From: Saturnia japonica
Taxonomy: Eukaryota; Arthropoda; Insecta; Lepidoptera; Saturniidae
Assembly: GCA_033032175.1 (NCBI GenBank)
Contig: CM065319.1
Span: forward strand, 15,101,018 to 15,165,017
Direction: 5' to 3'
Length of the DNA: 64,000 nt
Under the pieces are notes generated by a model. That model had not been told where the DNA came from and did not search any database. It worked only from the letters and a program-made list of their open reading frames with translations. Positions 33,731 to 45,110 of the stretch are shown one piece after another. Every line of letters starts with the position of its first letter. The stretch's first letter is position 1. Made by a program: the position numbers and the translations under genes.

Positions 33731-33741
33731 TGGAATGACAA
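33731..33741. repeat. Right 11-bp target site duplication of the foldback element
   Basis: TGGAATGACAA, identical to 14388-14398, immediately after the terminal ...TTCACATAGG. Confidence 0.85.
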
Positions 33742-35124
33742 GACAAATTGACAAAATCGTTTGAGCAAATTGCCCCTGACGATATAGTTATTGCGAGTTC
33801 GTGAACTGAACGTAACAATTTACTCTGGTAAAATATTGTATTAGTTTTACAAGCCTTCTTGGGGACTCGATTATTATTATTTTTTAGATCTGACTATATT
33901 GTTTTCTATAATGGCTGAAAGACGGCTTTGACAACTTCACCGGACTTGAGGGCGAGTGCTTAAGGTACTCAGGCGCGAAAGTAAGGACAACTTGCACAAA
34001 GGTGCCGAAGTTGCCGGACCTCGGCTTGCACAGTTGCCGCGAATGCAAATGAGTCGCGATTTAGATAATTCCTTACTTCTACAATTCGAGCTAACTAACA
34101 TATACATATAGACATGTTCCTCGCCTCCTGGGAGGAAGGAAGGAAACATGTGTATGTGTATTTAGTGATTGAAACCGACTCGATTAATTGGATGTTTGTT
34201 TTTATACCAGAGGAGGAAATTTCGAGAGATCTTTTGTTATTTCTGTGTTTTTATCGGAAGCTTGATTGATTATGATGCTTTCGTTTTCAATTTATAAACT
34301 TTTTTTATTTTACTGTATTGACTTTGATAACAGTTTACCGACTATATAGTTATTTACTTTGATAATAGTTTATCAGTTTGCCATATTTGTTATATAAAAA
34401 TAGCACGTTAAACCGCCACATCATAATATGACAACACTGAATAATGGAAGTATTTGGACAACGCTTCGGATATTGAATAAGAAGCTATAAAAGATCCCGA
34501 GTTAAAATCTAGGTAAAGTAGACAATGACACCGGCAAATGTTTCTACGATTCCGATTGAATAAATAAACAAAGATTGCCATTATTGTCTCCATCATTTCG
34601 CAAAATTTCCGAAACGAAGTTCTGCTTTTTATTTAATAAATTGCAAATTAAATGTTTTTGATTTTGTAAAACATTCGCAGCTTGTGTCAGTCGCACAACG
34701 TCACCCAAACAACCTATAACAGCTATACAAACATTACGCGCCGCTCCGTTTCGACCACTCTTTATTATAATATGAATAATAATACTAGATGAATAGAGTG
34801 AATTGGTACATAACGTTACAGGAACAATGGCGGCGTGACGCCAATCGTTTCGGTCGAGTGGTTGTGCGGGAAACGCTACGTTCGGCCGCCATGCCAGCGT
34901 GATTGTCAACCGTTTATAACTAATTATTAGTCATTAGGGATAAGGCCGACCTTGTATGTTTACCTCATTCGCTGTGTGTTACGGACGGAGGAAATAACCC
35001 TTTACACGTATTATCCTCTTTAACTGTGAAGAGGTATATTAGGTATATAGATATTTCGAATTTTAAAAGATAACATGCGCTGCGTGTTGAAAAAACATTC
35101 GCGCGATAATAAAATGGTTTTAAT
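33742..35124. other. Intronic DNA with a GC-richer patch at about 34680-34910
   Basis: No exon recognised. At about 34730-34905 the sequence is GC-richer ('acaatggcggcgtgacgcca', 'cggccgccatgccagcgtga'), with two GGCGGC/GCCGCCAT words resembling Pho/YY1 sites. A 121-codon minus-strand frame here (34544-34909) shows no family features and is probably chance. The patch may be a regulatory element. Confidence 0.35.
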
Positions 35125-35132
35125 ACCGCGAT
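35125..35132. repeat. Left 8-bp TSD of hAT MITE
   Basis: ACCGCGAT, repeated exactly at 35924-35931. Confidence 0.85.
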
Positions 35133-35923
35133 TAGGGAATGCAATTCCGCAATACCGGGATCCCGCAGTATATATTGAAGGGCTAATCTCGTAGGAAAAT
35201 TTGCGGGATCACGTGGGACTGGTGCGATTACAGAGAGGTAGGTACGGTATGGATTATATTATACGTGTTAGTGAACGCGCGTAAATGCCTTCAATTCACC
35301 TATAAGTTACTAATGACTGGTACCTGGTTACCTTGTGTGCATTTTGCGAAGCTATTTTTAACGACTTCGACAAAAGAATTAGGAGAGACTTAGAAACAGG
35401 TTACTTAATTCGAATGTTTTTTAATGGATGTTCAACTATAAGTACTTTGTTTACGAAACGATTTGGAAGATTCTTTTTTTTTGGATAGGGGATACCTCGA
35501 GGGTGGTCCCATTTTAATTTCATTGGCATTGAACCTTGAACTTCGAAGATACACAAGAAAACTCCTCAAAATCATTGAAGTTGGTTTTCTTTTTTGTTCA
35601 AAATTGTTTTGTCCTATGATGTTTACGAGCATATAAGGTATGTTCCATGTGCCTTTACGTGTTTGTGGTGTGTACGTAATTATTTTAATTTATGTTTATT
35701 ATGTCAATTTATATCTTAATCTTTATGCCTAAAAGTGTTATACTAAACCATATAAAATATAGCAAAAAGCTTGTTTAATTTGAGTCGAAATTAAAACCAT
35801 GAAGACATGGTCAGTTAGGTCTTTATTACGATTGGTTTCAGAGGCCTGTATCCAGAGGGACTTAAGATGGTTTCGTCCCGCAAATACCTGGATTGAAATT
35901 ATCTTGCGGGATTGCATTCCCTA
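35133..35923. mobile_element. 791-bp non-autonomous hAT-like element (MITE)
   Basis: The left terminus TAGGGAATGCAATTCCGCAA is the inverse of the right terminus TTGCGGGATTGCATTCCCTA, with one mismatch or so. It is bounded by a perfect 8-bp direct repeat, ACCGCGAT, the TSD length of the hAT superfamily. The interior has a subterminal 'gcgggat' word on both sides and no transposase. Small open frames inside are not conserved proteins. Confidence 0.85.
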
Positions 35924-35931
35924 ACCGCGAT

Positions 35932-37498
35932 ATAATGAAAGTTACCGAAATCTAGGATAAACTAAAAACAAGCGTTGGTAACACTACAATTTTCATGAAA
36001 TATTATTCTCACTGCTTATTGCGCTTTTACATCCACTTAAATAAATTGGGAAAACATTCGAAGTCTTTATTATTAAATACCTAGTATTATTTTAGTTGAA
36101 ATGTTGATATGCAAGTATGTAAAGAGGAAAATTTGTAAATGTTGCTTGTAAATAACATAATTATGAATTACTAAGTGTCTGAGTAATAATATTGTGATTA
36201 TTTATGAGAGTATGACGCTGTGGACGGCCACGGCATCGCGAACTGGCATGATCTCGTTTTTGTGCAAAAACTGTGCCTCGTTATAGTAATGACTGCCCCT
36301 TTAATGTGACCGAGGTATTTCTACAAGGTCACTGCTTCTTAGGGTTGTCGCTGTTTGCTTTTATTGGCAAAAAAAAATCTAGTGTCTAACGTTGCATTGC
36401 TTGCCGATTTAAAATACATCTGATGGCGATATTTATTAGAAGTATTTTATATTTAACTATGAGCCCTATGTATAAGGGCTAAACTAAGAATTTCGTCGTT
36501 TTGACTTTTATTTGTTAAATTATTTTTAAGTGTATCATAAAAATACAAATAAATTCGTATAAGAACTATTTTGCGTTGTAGTAGAACGGTGTATGTAGTA
36601 AATATTTAAACATACATAAGCCAAAATGTTGTTTGTGAGCCTCCCTGTATAATTATGAGTTTGCACTTTGGCCCTCAAGCCAACTTGTGGTGTACCTTGC
36701 TGAGCAAGGAGCGAAGATAATATGACGATAGCGGAGTGGTAGGGCTGTACAGCTCGACTGGGTCGCTAAAACCATGCATATTATGTTGATAAACCCGTTA
36801 AAGTGATTCATTTATCACTCATACCGTTCTTAAAGCAGTATCACTTAAAAAACTATATTATAGTGGTTGTTCTCACACCTTTTACGCTAAACTGTTAATG
36901 CCGGTAATCTACAAACTTCTCTTTGGTAATTTAGCAGATACAACATACAACTGCAGATAACAACCAAGCGACTTTTCGCAACACTTGTCTAGTTCAAGGT
37001 TACGATCGCGTCGATATGATTGTCGAAGCGTGTCGACAACCCTATCGCTAATCGACAATGACTCAGTTCGACGGTAACCTGCAAATAATATGATTATCAC
37101 ACTGGTATCAAATGTCGAGTCGTAATGTGCCCCGTAAACACCAGAGTCACTTATTATGCTATTCATTACCAACCAATTAACATTTTGATCTTTATTACAC
37201 TAATGGAATTAATAGTAGTGTATAAATGTGTACAATTATATTTGAAAATTGTTATTAAAATTTTAGTGATGCGCGATAATCAAAGCAGCTTCGTGATTGT
37301 TTCTTTGGAATTTGTGTGAAACAATATTTTATATTTAAATTATGTTACCGGGGAAAGTATAATTAAGTGTCTAATTTAAAATTAATTTATGTATCTTATA
37401 CTCGTGGAATCTAGATAAAATAAACACACTTTTCCGGATTGGAACTGACTCTCCGAGTGCGAATGCGGCGGAATGCCGGAAATTCAAAAAAAAACGTA
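35932..37498. other. Intronic DNA; short family D remnant at about 36715-36780
   Basis: Mostly unclassified AT-rich sequence. 'gagtggtagggctgtacagc' and 'tcgactgggtcgc' at 36735-36770 match in inverse a segment at about 59655-59695, marking a decayed dispersed repeat. No gene recognised. Confidence 0.4.
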
Positions 37499-37499
37499 T

Positions 37500-37645
37500 T
37501 TAAAAATATGTTTTTGAATTTAGGCCCTAAGAAGGCATTAATGAACATCAAAACACTACTACCGGTTCGGAAACACCCAGTCATCGAGTATAGCCGGCGC
37601 GGCGGGAAACTCGATCGACTTTATCTTTTTTTTTTCAACTCTGTA
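37500..37645 (-). repeat. Repeat family F (LINE/SINE tail), copy 1
   Basis: Shares 'taggccctaagaaggcatta', 'actaccggttcgga' and 'catcgag' with 60626-60762. Read on the minus strand, the family ends toward 'ccta...aataaagatt', a poly(A)-signal-like 3' end, suggesting a retroelement tail. Confidence 0.55.
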
Positions 37646-39220
37646 AATAATGTTTACAGTTAATAATTATATTATTTTAGTGAACTTACCGAGAGGGTGT
37701 CGTTTTGAGATATCATTATCATTCCCCTATAATAATCTTTAGACGATAAAAACATGCATAAAACATAGTTCTTGAACTTATTGCTTGGTAATGTCACTTT
37801 TAGGAACCTTATAATAGAAGCTAACACTATTACTTAAAAAACATAAGCGAACAACAGAAACAAACACCCTACCATAAATTAAATAAATAATAATAATTTA
37901 TTTATGCAAAAAGTACAATTGTTTTACACCTAGAAACACAAATGAAAAATAACACTTTTGTGAGCTCCTGACTGCCAAACTAGGATTCCCTGTATTTTGG
38001 CAGTCGGTTTGCCTCCAAAATAGAAATATTCGCTTGTCGTTCCCATTACTAACGTGTTTATATAATAAAAGAGAGACACTAAAATAAAAAATAAAAAATT
38101 GTAAATTAAATTGTAAGTTGAATATTATGTTTGTATTTGTGTGCTTTTTATTTTTTATCGTTATCTTATTTTACAGATCTCTGATTAGAACATTAGAACG
38201 TGTACCTTAACTTAAGAAGAATTAAAGTGATTGCGGGTGATTTGATTTGAAGTTTTCACAGTAGGTACTCGGCTGCCGCGCGGCCGTGTCGATCTAGACC
38301 GAACGAAGGCCACCGACATATTAACGCGACGTTTTACCGTGTGTTAATTATAATAATTTAAATGAATAAAACGGAAATCTTAAAATAATACATCTAAACC
38401 TTAAAATGCTACTAAAAACTGCTTCTTAAACCTAAAATGCCATTTATCTCACTTATCACGTCTGTCTCTATGTTCGCTTACTTCTTCTAAACCACACAAC
38501 AGATATTTATATGGTTGTCACTGTCATTTAGATAATTATTTGTTAATAAAATAAATTAATATACGGTGTTCATGTACAATTCATTTTTACGAAATTTTTT
38601 TAGTTAATAGAGAAAATTCAATGTTTTTGTTATCAAGTCGTCAAAAAAATATTTTCGGGCGCTTTCATGGCTTATGTTGGCTAAACCTTTTGAGCTACAT
38701 CAAAATAATGCTCTCAAGAATTGTAGTTCTTCAAAAAGCCTACAGAAAAGTTCGCGATGGCATAATAATATTATGTCTATCTCCTAAGGTAGACAAGCAT
38801 TATAACCATTTTATCTTCAACATAATAATTAAAAATATTAGGTTATTTGCGAAGCTATTTTCTCAAATTCACTATTAAACTTTATCTAGATAAAAATGTT
38901 AGTTAACTTGGGCATTTAATGTGGATTAAAATTGTCCTCATTTAAATGAATACCATAGAAGATATCACGGATTCAAAATGACTTTCAAGCAAAGAAATCA
39001 CTCGCAGCGAAACGACACCGCGCAGTCCGGACCTGCGATAAATTAGGCGTCGCGAGTTAAGCTCACTATTCGTAACTGTGAAGTTATGAATTATCAATGC
39101 TAAAGCGATAAACTCTAAATCATGCTTTTTAAAACATAAAATACACCACTTTGTTGATGACCACTATGAGATGATTATATAATTGGGGTTCTTGTGGTGA
39201 TTCTGATAGTTATACTTGAA
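37646..39220. other. Intronic AT-rich DNA with GC patches
   Basis: No gene recognised. Two compact GC-rich patches, at about 38265-38340 ('ggctgccgcgcggccgtgtc') and about 39000-39060 ('acaccgcgcagtccggacct'), stand out against the AT background. An open frame at 38621-38878 has no visible domain. Confidence 0.4.
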
Positions 39221-39555
39221 GCAATGATGGCTCAGTGGTAGTGTGTACGGATACCGCTTTGTTGGACGTGAGTTCGAATCTTCACAATGAGCCTGAACTA
39301 CCATAGAGGGAAATATCGTGATAAAACCATAGCAAGGTGGTAGAGCATTTTCTAATACCCACCTGGTAGCTACCACCCTTAACTTGAAAATCTGTCACCA
39401 AGCACTTAGAGGTGTGTTCTGGCAGGTGCACTTGAGAGCTTGTGTCCCACCATTTGTGTTCTACCATTATGGGTCACATCGTAACTTGACGTCAGTGGAG
39501 ATTATGGCTAGAATGCTAAATCCTATATATTTTTTTAAAGATCAGTGTAAGAATT
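39221..39555 (+). repeat. tRNA-derived SINE, family E, full-length-like copy
   Basis: The head carries Pol III box A (TGGCTCAGTGG, about 39229) and box B (GTTCGAATC, about 39272) at tRNA-like spacing. It is followed by a body with 'aaaccatagcaaggtggtag', 'cttgaaaatctgtcacc' and 'gtgcacttgagagc'. Related copies: 13370-13580, 50587-50795 (inverted), 60452-60800 and fragments at 45055-45110 and 61520-61660. Confidence 0.8.
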
Positions 39556-40606
39556 TTAATGAAAGGCCTTAAATTAGTATTAAAATCAAAGTGATGTATT
39601 GAAAATGGTTCTCGAGTCCATTAGCCGGAACACACCAATAAACGCTTGCTGACAGATTATCTACCTTTGTTTATTAACCTCGAGATTACGGGATGAATAA
39701 TACGCCGGCTGATTACAAAACACGGAACGTAATAAACGAGTCACTATGTCGGTTTATATAAATTAACTGCCAGCATTTGACTATAATCGTTATTTAACCG
39801 CGATAAACCAAAACCAACTTTTAACTAATTAATACGCGATACAATCTGTCGAACAAGTATGTCTGCCAACCCTTCCAATAATGCTACGTGATGATATTAA
39901 CATTTATGTAAATATATTTTTTTGCCGTTATGCACATTAAACATATATTATTGTAATAATAATCACCGACCGTGAAATTATGTAAATTATATACAATAAT
40001 AATTATACAGATTACAGATTTGTTATTGTTTAAGTGTAACAACGGCATAGTTGGAAGGAACTATGTATTGATATTAATGAACTAATGACCGACTTTTTTA
40101 AAATACAGGGTACATTTTTGCGACTAGTGCCAACAAGTCTTTTAAAGGAACGTTAATTTCAAAGTTAATGAAATAATGACATGGTTTGCTTCGAAATTAT
40201 TTTTCCTTCATTTATGTCCAGTTTTCTTTGTAGCGCACATAAGTTTAAGGCAAAAAATAACTTGTAGTCTCTTTTCTTGCAAAAGGTTATCGAAGCCACG
40301 ATGATTTTCTACGAATTGTATGGGAAAAGTTTTTTTGCGATTTCTGATATTTTTTGTACTCTAACCTCAGTTGATCCTATAGAGCTTATTGATCCTTATA
40401 AAAAACTGGATCGATTTTGAAACTGGAAAGTTTTTCTTTAAATTGATCTTTTTCTTGTTGAGTGTACACTTTAAAAAAAAACTGTAAATGCCGGTCAAAA
40501 TGTCTCAAAAGGTTAAGGACAGGTTAAAAGGTTTTCGTATAGCTGCAACGGTTAAGGTAGATCTACCCTAATTGTCCCATCTCAAAAATCATATATATAT
40601 ATTGTA
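39556..40606. other. Intronic AT-rich DNA, nothing recognised
   Basis: Short AT-rich frames only; no repeat family or coding signal recognised. Confidence 0.4.
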
Positions 40607-40830
40607 GCACGGGAAAGTAAGCACAGTACAATCCATAAATCTCGGCAACTCATCGAGGGTCGTTGCTGTCATACCGGTCTTGGCCTCTTGGCAACTGGAT
40701 ATATATTGGCAGATCCCGAAACGCGACAAACTAAAAGAGATTGTGTGGGCTCTATTACTGGATACACATCGGCTGATTCCGGAAGGCCACTCGCCTAAGC
40801 GTGCCACTTTGGCTGGTGTTACTACCGGCA
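40607..40830 (+). repeat. Dispersed repeat family D, copy 1
   Basis: 'gtaagcacagtacaatcca', 'gtcgttgctgtcat', 'caactggatatatattggca' and 'gatcccgaaacgcgaca' recur at 53352-53560 and, more diverged, at 59466-59650. No coding capacity; class unknown (open frames across it differ between copies). Confidence 0.55.
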
Positions 40831-40979
40831 CTCAATTGTCGTGTTCTAACACCCAACGTTTTCGGGCAAATATTCGGGTTTCGGCTAAAACTTGGAGCTT
40901 GAATGCCCGTGCCTCGGTTCTTATTGTTATAATGCTACTTTATAAAGCAAGATGTTATTCAGCGGTATCTTAGAACTAG

Positions 40980-41692
40980 AATTTATTTTGATGTGGTTTT
41001 TATAGTCATGTGTAATCGACATAACATATTACTTATTCTTTTATGTGTACACGGTTATAATTCCTTGAGTGAATCATTATTTTTAAAGGTTTCTCGCATA
41101 AACATTTCTCGTGTACACTCAACTTTAAAAATAAAAAAGCTAATGGATGAAGTCCATTAATGCACGCACGTGGTAATATCAAAAAGTCAAAAACAGGATA
41201 AATTACCATATTCTATGTATAGGTACATCACTGAATGGCTGAACACCTATGATGTAATAGTTATATTTACTGAATGATCACGAAGCAAACATGAATCATA
41301 CCGTTATGTGTATTTTATGTCTTAATTATGTGTATATTCGAGTCGACTGGCCGAGTCAGTATTCAAGTGCTAAAATATAAATCCAATCCAATGTTCCAGT
41401 TAGTTGTGGAGTAGTCAAGCGGTATTTCAAATCGGTGGAATTGCGTTAAGCGTACTCTTTGGCACATTAACCCGGTATCGACAGATGTTTCAATTAATTA
41501 ATATGAATGTGGAAATGGTTTTTTATCGATGCAGATATACTGGAGTCTAATCCAATCACTAGTGCACCTGTGTGTACCATAGCACCTGTTCCAATGAAAT
41601 GACATAAATTAATGGATTTGTAAGCCGTGTGATAAATAAAGTTTAGCTTTCTGCACGCCTTATGTTGCTACATTTGTAATATTTAAAGGCCC
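40980..41692. other. Intronic DNA, nothing recognised
   Basis: AT-rich, without exon-like frames or repeats shared with the rest of the window. Confidence 0.35.
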
Positions 41693-41967
41693 GTTTAGTG
41701 GTAATCCCTTCTCTAATCTTTATGTAAAAACATAACAGAGCATACCATCACGCCTGTATCCCCGAAGGGTTAATCAGAGGTGTACCAATGTACACCCACA
41801 GTTCGCCAGGTATGTTTTTAGGGGCCAGTCTATAGTCAATCGGGCACAAAGCCAAACTCCGAGCTGCTACTGACTATTTCATAGAAAAACCTAATTAGAT
41901 AACACTGTTCACGACCTGGGAATCGAACCCAGGACCTCGAGCAAAGCGATCGGACTACTAGGCTAAT
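41693..41967 (-). repeat. tRNA-derived SINE, second family, minus strand
   Basis: The right end, read on the minus strand, starts TAGCCTAGTAGTCCGATCGC and has box A (TAGCCTAGTAG) and box B (GGTTCGATTCC) at tRNA spacing. The body follows ('ctatgaaatagtcagtagca' on the minus strand). It ends near 41693. This is a family separate from SINE E. The intact A and B boxes suggest it is not very old. Confidence 0.75.
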
Positions 41968-41984
41968 TTAATATCAGTAATCTA

Positions 41985-42252
41985 TGCCAATATTATAAAG
42001 AGCAAAGATTTGTTTTTTCGTTTGTAATGGATAAACTCAAAAATTACTGGACAGATTTTTTAAATTCTTTCACCAATATAAAATTACAGTATCAGCGAGT
42101 AACATAGGTTATATTATAATTTGAAAAATTAATTTAATCCTAATAAAATGTCGATAATTTTACACAAAGTATAAAAAATTGCCTACACGGGTGCGTTTGC
42201 GATATCTGTCGTATTAAATTAACACGGGTGAAACTGTGGGGCACAGCTAGTG
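41985..42252 (-). repeat. Non-LTR-type tail related to family A
   Basis: On the minus strand it begins 'actagctgtgccccacagtt' followed by 'tcacccgtgttaattta', like the start of family A. The remainder differs from the 7953 and 49911 copies, and its far end carries 'ctttataatattggcat'. Probably a related subfamily. Confidence 0.55.
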
Positions 42253-43267
42253 TATTATAATTATATTGTTTTCTTAAAAAATCTGTCATTATAAGAAAGT
42301 AAATGATGTGCTTGTGCCGTATACAAGCGGTCGGTGTGCGGCTTGGTCGCTGACGTCACTAACGCATCTTTCGATAACTTTTCTCAGATATTACCCACAC
42401 TAGCCGTAATATAAGGTTCATTGATCTTTTCTCTACACGAAATAGTTATGTAGTAATATGTTCTTGTTGATACGTTCATTGAAGACATAAAAATAAATAA
42501 AATTATGACGATTACATACGTTTATGACATATGAAAACGCATTTAACTGCTGTCTGTATATAAGATTATTACTTTTTGATTAATCTGTTCTGGCTACTAT
42601 GGTTTGTTGTTATGAGCCAGGCGTACATTTAATTAGGTGTAGTTAATTTGTCTGTTTAGGTAACTGGTTAACAAAATTGTTTCTTGGAATGTTTGGCGTT
42701 TAGTGCACTATCCACAAACAGTTGATAAAAATTTACTGGTGTACTCTGACAGGTACACTCGGCACCAGCCCTACATTATACACTTTCTCTAAGGTATCTA
42801 GATTCTGGGTTCCGATCCTGGGGATACTTGGGGGTACCCTCGGGTGTTAAATCGCTATCCTGCGGAGTAATCAAGCTTTACAAGGGAAAATTGAAAAAAT
42901 CATATGAGGAGGACAAAAATGCCTCTAAAAAGTTCACCGATTCCCTTCCTCGGAATTTTCTATTAAAATGGTAAAATTGCATCGACATTAATATGCAGTA
43001 CCTATTACTAATTAAACGCATACTTTACATACAAAAATCATTTTTATATAAGCCGGCAATTTCATAGGTATATGATACCTAATATTCATGAGAAAATTAT
43101 GATTAATCAAGATTGTTTGTATTGTCATACTTTTCTTTATGGTATACCTAAATAGGAAGGGGATTGATTTTTTACCTAATAGGTCATAGGGGTAAAAAGA
43201 TTGAAAAGTATAGGAATCGCTGCTCTAGATAGAAATTGAGTCCTTATGAGCCCTCACCACGAGGTTT
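42253..43267. other. Intronic DNA with a possible tRNA-like remnant
   Basis: 'ctgggttccgatcctgggga' at about 42807 resembles a Pol III B box from an old SINE. Otherwise unclassified and AT-rich. Confidence 0.3.
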
Positions 43268-43570
43268 TGGCGGGATCTTGAAATGATCTGTTGTGCTTTT
43301 TGTTTTTAATCAATTAACTTAGGTTTTTTGACCCTATATAATGTAATATTAGTGGCATTTTGCGTGATATGGTTTTATTGTTGTGCATAAGTGAAGTTAA
43401 TTATAAATTTAAAGTACGAGAATGCATTTTGAGATGTCACAAAAACACCCTTGATAGTTCTGACAAGAGAGCCACCATCGTGTCAGAAGACCCCACTTTG
43501 TATAATTATTAGAAAATTTTACGAAGGTTTAAATCATTGACATTGGCAAGTGGTTTTTGCGGCGCCAAAA
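43268..43570 (-). repeat. Dispersed repeat family H, minus-strand copy
   Basis: Its inverse matches 53611-54052: 'ttttggcgccgcaaaaa', 'aaagtggggtcttctgacaa', 'accctatataatgtaa' and 'gatcccgcca'. The ~10-kb-apart partner is in opposite orientation. The partner carries an extra ~140 bp in its middle. Class unknown. Confidence 0.65.
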
Positions 43571-44050
43571 CGAGACAAAGAAGAAAGCTCTCTCCACGAT
43601 TGTGCTAACTTGTAAACACATTAATGTAAAAGACCAGACTAACAACAAGTTATAAGTAAGTTGGCCTTATCGAATAAACTTAGTGGATTTCATAAAAGGT
43701 ATATAAAAAGAGAACAATCACCTTGTATTTCTACCGTCATATTTTCCAATGGATGCACATTTATGCCGTCGTAGTAAAATGTCAAACTTTGCCTTTCCAC
43801 AAAATGTCTGTGCAAAAAATCAGGTTATTCACATATTATATTAGCCGATGACATTTTCAGTTTATCATACGAGAGTGCGAGTTTTCACATTGTTATCATC
43901 TTTAGAATATACGTGCTAAACTTGTTTTCACTTTTCTCAAGATTTTCATTAAAGTGAAATTTTGTTTTTTAACTTTATTTAGTAATATTAGGAAGTGTTT
44001 ATATTTTGGTCACCGGTTATTGTCAACATTGATTTTATTTTACTATGTTC

Positions 44051-44596
44051 TTAGGGTTGCCATATACGGCTAGGCACTCGTCGGTTCACGTCGAGACGCA
44101 AATAAAAAAAAATTAATTGACAAATAATAATAATGTATGCAGTGGTAGACGTAACTTGATCTTATTTTGCTGAGGATTTTACTTATTAAAGTAATTCTTA
44201 CTGAATCTATAAAACTCTGTGTGAGTCATAGTGAAATTTACTATAATATTGACTTCACGCAGTCTCCAGCTGTCAACTATCAGCATCTCGGACAAAGCTC
44301 TATCACGTCCAAATATTCCACTCGATAACGGCATTTCAAAAACTCGTAATAAACTTTGTCCTCCAAATGTTATAGCTGAAAGCACGTTTCGATCAAAATC
44401 TACACACTAATTTCTTCATTCCCTAACATTGAAAATAAAATATTTCAAGAGTTTTTGAAATGCCGTTACCAAGTATTTTGGGTACGTACCGAAATATTGG
44501 GACGTAATAGAGCTTTGTCGTAAATAAAATAATAAATGGCATAATGACGGTGACAGTCTTGATATATCGGGAAGATAGGTGTTTTGGCAACCCTAA
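44051..44596. mobile_element. MITE-like element with 12-bp TIR and internal palindrome
   Basis: TTAGGGTTGCCA at 44051-44062 is the exact inverse of TGGCAACCCTAA at 44585-44596. Inside, 44290-44350 and 44449-44516 are inverted copies of each other ('gagtttttgaaatgccgtta', 'gatagagctttgtc'), with the second arm longer by a few bases. No clear TSD found. The short minus-strand open frames on it follow the palindrome and look accidental. Confidence 0.55.
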
Positions 44597-44954
44597 CTGC
44601 GCTAATAGGTTAGTGGTACTACAGTCAAGAGCAACGGCTACTATCAACAGACGAATGCCCATAAACATGACTTGTAAATACTAAACTGTGAAAACTTCTT
44701 GGTGGCTTAATATAATATGCAAACTCGTCCTAAAACGTGAAGCGTTGAAACAAGTCCCTTAATTTGCTAAGCGTTTTAGCACTGCGTTATTTCTACCGCC
44801 CCTTTACGCTTAGCATGTTTATCACCTTCAACATCGTACTTCTTCTTTTTCCTAACTTGGCAACTAGTCCTCTTCAATATTATGATAGTTTTAGGACATG
44901 CGCATTTAGGAAAATATATATTACCTAAAAGCTGACCACATAGATCTAATATAA

Positions 44955-45110
44955 CACCACCAATATTACACAATATAGGGCCAAGAACCAAAGTATATGA
45001 ACTAAAAATAAAAACCACAACATGTCACTTCAAGATCCCGTCAAAAACTGCACATCGTCATTTATTAACATCAGATGAGATTGTTGTGAAACTGTACATC
45101 TTGGAATATA
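44955..45110 (+). repeat. Fragments of repeat families H and E joined
   Basis: 44955-45050 matches the end of family H ('cacaatatagggccaagaac', 'tcaagatcccg'). 45050-45110 matches the 3' part of SINE E ('catcgtcatttattaacatcagatgagattgt' region). Confidence 0.5.

Noticed and set aside
34544..34909. 121-codon minus-strand frame
   Set aside because: No domain, no splice-site support, mixed composition; probably chance in a GC-richer patch.
37439..37663. Coding exon 'MELTLRVRMRRNAGNSKKN...'
   Set aside because: Most of it is translated repeat family F, shared with 60626-60762, and no splice sites fit.
41693..41967. Genuine tRNA gene
   Set aside because: A and B boxes are present, but the 3' half does not close an acceptor stem and continues into a SINE body.
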